The translations under genes and the position numbers were made by a program. The notes under the pieces were generated by a model. The model had not been told where the DNA came from. It saw only the letters and a program-made list of their open reading frames with translations, and ran no database searches. This document shows positions 47,401 to 57,061 of a stretch of 64,000 nt of DNA, one piece after another (position 1 is the first letter of the stretch; each line of letters begins with the position of its first letter). This DNA comes from Luzula sylvatica (Eukaryota > Streptophyta > Magnoliopsida > Poales > Juncaceae), in assembly GCA_946800325.1 (NCBI GenBank), contig OX326960.1:16330393-16394392 (forward strand), in the 5' to 3' direction.

Positions 47401-47904
47401 AAAGTTGGCATCGGTGCGCTTTCAATTTATAATTAATAAAATGAGGATCTGACATTAAATCAATTGTGGAATGTCGACATTTAAAAATTATTGGCCAATA
47501 ATAGAAATCACTTAAAAAGGTGAAATTGATGGACCCGAAGTCCGAAAACCACCTTACATGGTGATAAAAATTGTATTTATGTTTTTAATTTGTTTAAAGG
47601 TCTCTGGAGGACTAAAATTATTTCTTGTATTTATTATATCAGATTATTCACGTGACTCATTTTGCTACGATTTTCATGAAAATCCCCGAAGGATTTAGTA
47701 TGCCTGAAGCATACAATTTAAACTATCGAGAGATATATTATATTAAATTACAAAGATCTTTGCATGAATAGTAATTTGAGCCATAAGATATAATCGATGT
47801 AAAAAGTAAGAATATATACCGGTATGAATGATTAAATTCACAGATGCATATTTATTATGTAAATAGTGTTTAATTTATAATTATTTGAACTCCGGAAGAG
47901 TTCT
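44431..47904 (+). repeat. Dispersed hairpins with constant loop in copia-type interior
   Basis: At least 14 short inverted repeats share one architecture, stem-C, five bases ending GAA (or AAA), G-stem, with different stem sequences. Examples: CATGC-CAGAA-GCATG (45160), ATACTC-CAGAA-GAGTAT (45220), ATTGAAAC-CTGAA-GTTTCAAT (45581), GTAAAC-TAGAA-GTTTAC (46671), AAATCC-CCGAA-GGATTT (47680), GTATGC-CTGAA-GCATAC (47698), GAACTC-CGGAA-GAGTTC (47888). Weaker relatives (GCACCAGAAGTTGC type) fill 44690-45000. Confidence 0.8.
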
Positions 47905-48087
47905 AAAAGACAAGTACTAAAAGAATAAATTTGACGTGAAAGAAGTCGGATGTGAAATAGTATTTTCATGGATTACAAATATAATAAACATTTCCTGAAG
48001 AAATTAGTTTGTCGGTGGAAACTAAGATTTCAAAACAACTAGTGCAAAAGATTGAAGTTCTTAGTCATAAAATATTTGTATCCATGA

Positions 48088-49499
48088 GGGGGAGAAATAA
48101 TACGCAATGCACTCTTTTTTTGTCCTTGATCATGGTTTTGTCCCACTGAATTTTCGTGACTAGGTTTTTAACGAGGCAACTTATGAAGCATAAGAAACAT
48201 AATAATATTGCAATCTTTTTCCTTCACTAGGATTTTTGTCCCATTGGGTTTTACCTAGTAAGGTTTTAACGAGGCAGATTTTTATGATATAAATATCCAA
48301 AGAGATATTCCGTAACCAATTCTCCATTCACATTCAACGTGAATAAAAACGAAAGGAAGCATTCAAGAAGAATTACATTCACTTGAAAAACGAGAAGATT
48401 TTGGACATGTAGTCCAAACAACTATTATAGGCAAAGTACGAACTACAAACATGTATGTATAAAAATTTGCAATGAGAAATGAAATCACACTCAGATTTTG
48501 ATTATATTGGCAATCTCGAGGAGTCCCATTACTTCTCCTGGATGTTATAATAAAATATGAATCACTTTATAATGTTATGAAAATCCCTGAATGATTAAAA
48601 TCAATGTGTATTTGTCACGAGATTAAATTATGGATTGGCAGTATACATCGATGATTTGAATATCATTGAAACTCCTGAAGAAGTTGCAAGAACTGCATAA
48701 AGACCCATAAAAGAAAATGTTTTCTCTTTGTTTGCAAATCGAGTATATAAGAAATGGGGTATTTGTTCATGTAGAGAATATCTTGGAACGTTTAATATGT
48801 ACAAGTCTCACCCATTAATATCATTCATTGTGATCAATCCATTGATAAAGAGAATGATTGGTTTTCGTCCCAAAGATGATAATGAGATTTTTGTTGGTCC
48901 AGAAGTACCACATTTGAGTATAATTGGTCCTAACAAGCAGCACTTCACGGGCCCAAAATAATGGTGAGATAAACGTCCAACAAATTTACTCGAATGATAA
49001 CCTGGATGATCTCTTCACCAAGTCGTTGTCATTGCATATTTCTTGAACTTGGTCTACAAGATGACACTTCGTCTTCTTAAGGAGATTTGTCTATATGAGG
49101 GAGAGATTTAGTACGCACTGCACTCTTTTTCCCTTGGCCATGATTTTATCCCAATGGGTTTTCCTGGCAAATTTTTTAGTGAGGCGCGTTCCTGACAAGG
49201 ATAATTCTCCAAATTATGTTATCTCACACAAGCTCCGGAAGAGCGGCGAAATAGATATCTATCAAATTCGCTCAAGTAATAATTTTAAAGATTTTCTTGC
49301 CAACTAAACTTTTTGGCAATTAAGACATAAGATTGGACTCCGTTATTTTGGAGATATTTGTACCCATCAGGGGGGAGAAACAATACGCGCTACACTCTTT
49401 TTCCCTAGTCATGATTTTTATCCCATTGGGTTTTTTTCAGACCAGGTTTTTAACGAGGTAGCTTCTCATGCGTATGAAATATTGACATCCAAGGGGGAG
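48088..49499 (+). repeat. Triplicated polypurine-tract-proximal module
   Basis: Copies at about 48088-48295, 49090-49200 and 49372-49499 share GGGGGAGA, GCACTCTTTTTCCC, GTTTTTAACGAGG and TGTCCCATTGGGTTTT-type text, the usual sequence next to the 3' LTR of plant copia elements. Only the last is followed by an LTR. The first also holds an internal second repeat. Confidence 0.75.
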
Positions 49500-49742
49500 T
49501 GTTATAAATATAATATATGGATGTTAAGCAACAAATCTTGTGAAGATGGAGACATTAATTATAGGATATTTGATATTGTATTATTTTCTTGTATTCTAGC
49601 ATTTTATATGGCAAGAGCTTTCTTGGCCTTCACTCACCATCTACTATATAAAGAGGGTAGTGGCTATTGTATTATTCCAACCATTAAATAGAAACTTTGT
49701 CTCCTCTCATTCTCTCTTTTGTTTGTTCTTTATTTTATAACA
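49500..49742 (+). repeat. 3' LTR of copia-type element
   Basis: 243 bp, preceded by CAAGGGGGAG and followed by target duplication AATAT. It has a TATA-like CTATATAAAGAGGG at about 49651. Confidence 0.93.
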
Positions 49743-50860
49743 AATATATAATAATTATCATACATAATAATTATATTAGATATATATAATTAATATAATA
49801 CTATATATATATATATTTATAAAGAAAATTATTATATTATTATATTGATAAAAATAATATAATAATAACATAACAATAATATTATGATTATAATATATTA
49901 TATGCTATCATATTATATTATTACTATTATAATATAATTTTTATATATTATTAAAATAATATATACTATTATATTAGTTATATGGTAATAATAATTTTTA
50001 ATGATAATATAATTACTAATATTATAATAATAAAATAATTAGAATAATTAGAATATATAATAATAATACATAAAAATAATGTTATAATAATAATATAAAA
50101 GTATATTTAATATCTTTACATTTTTATTATAATATATTATATGCATATAATATAGTATTGTTATAAGTACATATTGCATTAATGATATATTATTCAATGA
50201 AACTTTATTTCTACATTTTAAAAAATAAAATTCCAAAAATTCGTAAACAACAAAACAAATAATTGTATTTCTCGTTAAAACGAAAATCTTGGATATTAAA
50301 ATAATATAATTATAATGTAATTATAATAATATATTATATGTTATTATATTATTATTGTTATAATATAATTATTTTAAATTATTACAAATAATATATAATA
50401 TTAAATTAATCATATGGATATAAAATTAATCTTATATATTAATATATATATTATAATTATGGAATTCATGTAATATAATATTATATATATTTAATATTGT
50501 ATTGTATATTATTATAATAATAATATTACATGAATAATATAAAATATTATTATTTTTTATCAATTTGATGAAATATTTCTTCTACATTTTAAATAACAAA
50601 ATTCTAAAGTTCTGTAAACAACCAAACAAAAAATCATATTTTCCAACATTTTATAATTTAGACATACAAGAATTACTAATTCCAAAATTTTTTACTCCTC
50701 CACCTTATAATCCGATTCCACTCTACTAATTCCGCTTGCCAAACGGCCCCAGAAAATCCTCTCTTAAAATGTTAAATGGCCCAAAACTCAAAACCAAGAC
50801 CACGTTTCTCGGTTGTTTCTTACTTATTATACCCGAGAAATGAATTCCCGACTTTTACAT

Positions 50861-53463
50861 ATGGCTCGTCGCTTGATGTCTCCCAGAGTATCGGAAATGG
50901 AGGAGACGAAACGAAGATTACTAGTGGTAGGAGGCACAGGCTATCTCGGTCAACATCTTCTCCATTCCCTTGCTGCCTCCAGTAGTTTCTATGAAATCGC
51001 ATTCACCCACCACTGTCCGGTCCCGCCTAAGAAGCTTCTGGAAGCCCTCCCTGCCGTGCGATCCTTTCCGGTTGACATCCAAACTGGAGATGGATTGGAT
51101 GCCATCTCTGACTCTTTCGGCCAGGTTTTCTTTTACCAAACACGCATTGTTTCAACTTTTTTTGTATCTTCCATTTTTAGCCAGATTTATATGTTTTAAA
51201 TCTGGATTTGGATTTGGATTTCGATGTTACTGGCAAATTCATGGATCATCACCATTTGTACATTATTAGTGAATGATGACCTGAAATTCAGATTTTCTTT
51301 GGAACTTAGATTTGCATCAATGCAATTGTCCTACAATTCGAGTCTGGATTTTTTCAACATTTCATCAAATATCCCTTAATCTACAGTGATGTAATTGGTC
51401 ACAGTAAATCAACCCCTTTTGCCCTTTTGATATCTATAGTGTGTTTTTAGTAAAACTAGCATTAACCCCCGCAACTATTGCGCGGGACTTCATCTCTTTT
51501 TTTTAATTTTTTTTGTATAATTTGTTTAAATAGAATTTGCGCGGGTACGTTTAAATCAATTATATAATCATGATATTTTTTCAAATATATTGATGTTAAT
51601 AAATGCATTATAATTAATAAATGTTCATGAAATTTGTCTTATCATAAATATGTGCATTATAATTAATAGGGGTCCATGAAATTGATCCATCATTATAAAT
51701 CCACAAAAAATAAATAAAATATAACATGTTATAATTCAAACGAAATTCAAATTTGAAAACAAATAAAAGAAAACCGTGCCGAAATATATATTTAAAATGT
51801 TATCCATTAACATAATTTTTTTTTTAAAAAAAGAACACAATTGTAAATTATATCATAAGAAATAAATAACTGAGTCATAGTTTCATACGGAATTATATAT
51901 GGAGCCTCAATAGCACAAAAAATAACATCCTTGATGAAACGACAAGAGAGAATTAAGTAGGTGGATTAATTATATTTTTTTTCCATAAGAAATAAATAAC
52001 CGAGTCATAGTTTCATGGATATTGTGATAAGTTTGAGGATCAATTATATTTTTCTTTCATATATGGATATAATTTGAATAGTAATATAAACAAAGCTCAA
52101 AAAAAAATAACACGTGTCATGTTAGGTTCATACATTCTAAATTAGATCTATTGAAAGATCTATCTTTACTCTTTAGATCTTGAGACTTCATCAATTATTT
52201 ATGATAGTGTAAAGTGATCATGACACAAATACAAATACCAACGACTATACTTCTTTTCGATTAAATTAATAAATTCTTTCTCCACTCTTGTTTTCAATAC
52301 TTGAATTTTTCAAATTTTCTCAAAATCTTATATAATCTCACTCTTAATAACATACTATAAATTTCAGCCAGATGTGATAGTGAATTGTGCAGCTATTTCC
52401 ATACCTCATGCTTGTGAAACAGACCCCGAAACAGCAATGGCTACCAATCAACCTTCATCTCTTGTGAATTGGATTCTTGGATTTCGCAATCCCAATTTTC
52501 TTCTTATCCATCTCTCCACCAACCAAGGTATTAGTACTTGTTATTTTGTTCTTTTTATTTGTTTTAACTTATGAAATATTATTTCAGATTACTTTTTTTA
52601 ATATGATTATATTGGGTTTGAATGGTAACAGTTTATGAAGGTATAAAATCATTTTATAGAGAGGACGACGAAACGGTACCGGTAAATATGTACGGGAATC
52701 CAAAGTCGCAGCAGAGAAACTTATAATTAAAAAATGCGTAAATTGTGCAATTTTGAGAAGCAGCATAATTTATGGACCACAAACTATTTCTCCAGTTGCG
52801 AGATCTCTCCCTGTTCAGGTTACTTGTTAAAACAAATTTAGAATTTTCCATTTATGCCCCTGAAAAACCTCAAAATTTCGTTAACGTCCCTAATAAATTT
52901 TTTACATTTAAAATATGTATATATGATTTTTGTCTATAATGTAGTGAATTTAGATGGTGTACTTTAGCATGGCAAAGAAATTGATTTCTTCTATGATGAA
53001 TTTAGATATCCTATTCATATTTTTAACAAAAATGTGGATATCAGGTAACAAATTGAATTATACTCCAAATTGAATTAACTTAAATTTAAAAAAATAACTG
53101 TAAATAAATAGACTCAAATTCAATAGATAACAAGAAGATGCAAGTTGAATTGAATGCTGGAGGGCCAGATAGGGTTTCGAGGGTAGAAATGGCAGAATCG
53201 GTTGCAAAATATAGAGGATATAATCAAACCCTAATTAAATCCGTTTCAGCTTCTTCCGTAATTAATTAATTAATTTTTTTCTTTTCTTTCTTATGTATAA
53301 AACTAGTATTTATTATTTTTGTTTAATTTTTTAGATTAACAGAGGAGTTGTCTCTCCAGCAGATATATAAATCGGTATTACGAGGCTAATCGAATTGATT
53401 GGTACGAAACCTACTTCTTTCCAAGATGGGATCAAAGAAACACTCGAAACCATTTCACAATAA
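50861..53463 (+). pseudogene. NAD(P)-binding Rossmann (MAT2B/RmlD-like) pseudogene, unit 2
   Basis: Same six-exon gene as 23050-26019 (exon 1 50861-51124, exon 2 52368-52527, exon 3 52632-52818, and so on to TAA 53461-53463). This copy keeps the ILRSSIIYGPQTISPVARSL stretch deleted in unit 1. It is broken differently: one A is lost in exon 3 (GGGAATCC versus GGGAAATCC), exon 4 is scrambled at its start with a TAG, and exon 6 has TAA where unit 1 reads TCG ATG. The STDQ motif is STNQ here. Lesions are not shared with unit 1, so the gene was still intact when the segment duplicated. Confidence 0.87.
51455..51935 (+). repeat. Dispersed repeat in intron 1 (unit 2)
   Basis: Counterpart of 23640-24125, beginning TTAACCCCCGCAACTATTGC. 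Confidence 0.75.
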
Positions 53464-53777
53464 ACATATAAAATATTAAATATGACGATACATATTTTAC
53501 GCATTAATTAATTTTTGTTTTATTTGTCTTTTCAACTTCATACTATTGGGGCACCTAAAACATGGTCACTTTCTTTTAAAGGAGACTTCAGTGTAACTAA
53601 AGAAATAAAGAATAGCTCACTTTTGTTGCCTTTACTTAAAAAAATAGTATGCTACTCCTCTCTTGCATGCAAAGAATATTATATTATGTACACCTCATAA
53701 AGATTCATGATGTGTATATATATTTATAGAGACTCTAAACAAGGGTGTATATCTAGTTTGTACCTACTAATTAAACA

Positions 53778-54434
53778 ATGTCAAAACCAAAGCCAAATAC
53801 CCTAGACGGGAGGGTAGTCTCCATTGGCGAAAACATGAACAAGGTCCAAGACGAGTGGGTTATCTCCATCGAAGAGTCCAAAGAAAACATGTTCAAGGTC
53901 CTAGACGAGTGGGTTATCTCCATCGAAGAGTCCAAAGACAATGTCGATCCAATAATGGAAAATTCATACTGGAATAAGAAATCGATATATCATGTACCGA
54001 ACTTCATCAAAAAGAATCTCCCAGGTGAACCTTTCGCCCCGTATGTAGTCTCTTGGGGCCCATTTTATAACGGGGCCGAGCACCTCAAGCCGGTACGTAT
54101 CAATATAAAAAAAATGATTTCTTATTTTAAAAAAAATACTAAAGAATACTAATATATATAGCTTGAAGTGCACAAGCGTCGTGCCTTGACGCACTTCCTC
54201 AAACGCTCGGAAAAGCCACTGTCTTACTTTGTGGAAAAGGTGAAGGGTGTTTTAGATAAACTAATGGATTCCTACGAGAAACTCGATCCCAAATGGACCG
54301 AAAATCCTGGTGATTTTTTGAAGATGATGTTGCTGGATGGCTGCTTCATGCTTGAAGTTCTCCGCACGAAAGGAGAGGACACAACTAATAATAATAATAA
54401 TAACAACAATAATAATAATAATAATAATAACAAC

Positions 54435-54472
<38 letters not shown>

Positions 54473-56580
54473 CAAGAAGGCAAAATATAGAGATATATAT
54501 GCAACGAATGATCCGGTTTTTAGTTCAGAAGCAGCTCGTACGAGGATGCCGTTCCTGAAGAGAGACATGTTGCTCCTCGAGAACCAGCTACCTCTTCTCG
54601 TTCTAAAAACCCTCCTCGAGGCCGAGAAATCTGCTCCTCCCTTGGTACGTGTGGTGATATTTAATAAAACTATATATTGTTGAAATTATGAAATGTCCAG
54701 CATGATCAATGCAGGTTGATTCTGAAATCAATGACCTCGTGGTTCGGTTCTTCGGTGAGAATCTCAAAGTGGAAAAGAAAAGCCTAGCATGTCATCCGCT
54801 TGAGCTATACCGAGAGAGTCTTCTTCCCCCAGAAAAACAGTCGAATCAATCAATTAGCAAGAAAAAACCGTCTTCGATTGAAGATAGCAAGAAAAAACGT
54901 CGTGGCGTGAACTGGTCTGTGGTGGATCTCAGAGATGCCGGGGTTCTGTTCAAGAAGAGCGACAAGAAGCACCTTATGAATGCGATTGAGTTTGATTGGA
55001 ACAACGGGAAGCTCACTCTACCGGTAATATATAAAGGCATTTGACCAAATGAATAAGAAATGTATAATAATTCTTTTAATAATATTAACCAAATTATTAA
55101 TAAGGTTTTGGAAGTACATGACGGAACCGAGAGCAATCTGTTGAACTTGGTGGCGTTCGAGCAAATCCATATTGGTATCGGTTGTGAAATCACCTCCTAT
55201 GTGGCTTTCATGGACGAACTTATCGATACACCGGAGGACGTTAGGTAACAAAGACTTTTATACTAGAAATTATTAAAATATCATAAAATAGTATATGAAA
55301 GTATAATAACTGATATGATTTTCTCCATTATTTTTGTTTTTGCTTTAGTAAAATAAAACAAGCAAAAATGATTAAGGATATTTTAGTTAAAAAAACCCCA
55401 TCTATAGGGGGTAAAAAAAAAGTACAAAGTTTTTGATTGATAATATTAGATTAACGTCAATGACCTCATAGTCCAGTTGGTTGGGTGTTTGACACAATTA
55501 AACCATATGTGGAGATGTTATTAGTTCGAGTTCCGTCAACATCATACCAAAAATAAAAACGTATAATGATCACAATTCGTGAAGAGGTTATATGTCAAAC
55601 ACATCAATCAACTGAGCTACGTGATCATTAGTTTTAGCTTGTAACTTTTGAACCCTTACATTTGCTTTGACATTTCTATTTTTCATGTTATGTTCAAACT
55701 TTAGTACATTAAACCTTGAAAGTTTGTGATTAACAAGAAAAATCACAAATCTCAAAGAATATTTGATGGTTCAAAACTTACAAGCAAAAATGATATAAAA
55801 CATATACAGATTTTGTTAGTTAATCTTAGTATTATATACAAACTAGAAGATAAAATCTGAAACATCTAGGGTGAAGTTTAATGACCTCGTAACGTGTCTA
55901 TTTTGATTAAATATAAAAAAAATAGGTTGTTACAAGAGAGAGGCATTATAAAGGATTCGCTCGGAAGTAACCAGGGTATAGCAGATATGTTTAACCGAAT
56001 TGCGAAGGATTCGACCCTCGATCCTGAATGCAAGCTTGGCCAGGTGCGTGCTTTTAATATTAAAGAGTCACATCAATTATTTTGTTTGTAAAATGATTTT
56101 TTTTTATATATATATATTTTTTGTAAAATGATTTTGACCTACAACTTTTCTTATGTTTATGAATAAATCTATACTCATTTAAAAAATCACTAACTCCGTG
56201 TGGTAACCCTGTTGTTAATTACTCAATATATTCATTGAAATATATAAGTTTGGCAAAATATATCGTTTCAATATATTTCAGTAAACAATTCACTACTAAT
56301 TTCCCGGATTGTTTAGGCCAGACAAGCGTACACAAATCAGTAAAAAAATAGTTAAGTATTTATTTAGGTATTCAATTTTGTTGAAGTTAGAGGACATTGA
56401 CAGGTACGTCGACAAGTGAACAAGTATTGTGGTCGTACATGGAACAGATGGAGGACCACCATGAAACATACTTACTTCAAAAGTCCTTGGTCACTCATCT
56501 CTCTCGTCGGAGCTATTTTCGTGATTTTGCTCACAGTTCTTCAGACGGTTTTTGGCATCTTGTCAGTTGTGCACCCGTAG
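53778..56580 (+). CDS. DUF247 (UPF0481) membrane protein, unit 2, intact
   Basis: Exons 53778-54092, 54162-54644, 54715-55023, 55105-55244, 55926-56043 and 56404-56580 join in frame to 513 residues. All intron positions and phases match the unit 1 gene. Family motifs are kept: IYHVPNFIKKN, VVSWGPFYNGAEHLKP, RDMLLLENQLPLLVLKTL, LLNLVAFEQIH, and the C-terminal helix LVGAIFVILLTVLQTVFGI. Differences are concentrated at two places. The N-terminus has about three diverged copies of the EWVISIEESK repeat against two. The Asn tract has 28 residues (AAT with some AAC) against 18. The C-terminal end differs (LSVVHP against FQVFPP). An open frame over six exons in a region otherwise full of dead genes suggests selection. 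Confidence 0.93.
54387..54470 (+). repeat. AAT/AAC trinucleotide tract coding for 28 Asn
   Basis: In-frame trinucleotide repeat inside DUF247 exon 2. The unit 1 counterpart is 26913-26966 (18 AAT). Confidence 0.97.
55462..55640. repeat. Inverted pair of tRNA-like sequences in DUF247 intron 4
   Basis: 55466-55530 has a box A-like TAGTCCAGTTGGTTGGGTG and a box B-like GTTCGAGTTCC, on the plus strand. 55575-55632 has the inverse of a box A-like region (CAACTGAGCTACGTGATCA). They are too diverged for functional tRNA genes and probably come from SINE-like elements. Unit 1 retains only the first half. Confidence 0.45.
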
Positions 56581-57061
56581 TTTCGAGTCGGCTATTGATT
56601 TAATGCATTTTAAGTAATTATATGAATTTCAGTTGTGTATTGGAAAACCAAGAATACTAAATGATTTATGTTATGATTATATGAATTTAATTATGAATGA
56701 AATTTCGGAATAATAACTAATATTTGATATATGATTCATTATTGTTAATTAAATAATTATCAATTAGCTGAAAAATTCAAAGACATACTGATCATTGATC
56801 ATAATTTTATTGTAGAATAAATATGTACAAATAAAAATAAACTGGTAAATCGAGAAATACGAGGTTAATCTTAAAGATACCATTCGGACAATAGCAATGT
56901 TTCAATTATACTCTCATTGTTTCTTATTGAGCGAGTAACCGATAAGTAGACCGAGGTCTTGTGAACATACCTATGAGAAGGGAAGGGGGAGACGAGAAGT
57001 TATATTGTTAAAGTTAATTATGGCGCTATTATTAATCATCTCAATTACCAATGATAGTTAT

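Larger units (their letters stand above)
42397..49742 (+). mobile_element. Copia-type LTR element, defective, with nested solo LTR
   Basis: The LTRs start TGTTATAAATATAATATATG and end TTTTATAACA. Target duplication AATAT is at 42392-42396 and 49743-49747. The 5' LTR is 42397-42634 plus 44167-44180, split by the solo LTR. The 3' LTR is 49500-49742. A primer-binding site follows the 5' LTR and AAGGGGGAG precedes the 3' LTR. Without the nested LTR the element is about 5.8 kb. Scattered Ty1/copia polyprotein traces remain near the 3' end: VYIDDLNIIETPEEVA at about 48640-48690 (the YxDD motif of reverse transcriptase) and GPEVPHLSIIG at about 48895-48930. No ORF longer than 100 codons survives, yet the LTRs differ by only about four substitutions and one 9-bp repeat. 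Confidence 0.93.
42140..50750. mobile_element. AT-rich MITE-like element, unit 2 copy, split by retroelement
   Basis: The left end GGGCATGTTTGGGAGCACG is at 42140 and the right end GCCAAACGGCCCC at 50738-50750. The interior is interrupted by the element 42397-49742 with AATAT duplicated on both sides. Confidence 0.6.

Noticed and set aside
48728..48961. Independent 77-codon gene
   Set aside because: GPEVPHLSIIG and SHPLIS-like words identify it as a decayed fragment of the copia reverse transcriptase/RNase H region.
55466..55532. Functional tRNA gene
   Set aside because: The box A and B words are present but stems do not pair and unit 1 has lost the 3' half.
26320..56580. Self-incompatibility locus of the grass S/Z type
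   Set aside because: That role is known for particular grass DUF247 proteins with an adjacent small secreted stigma protein. No such partner is convincing here and the window looks eudicot.
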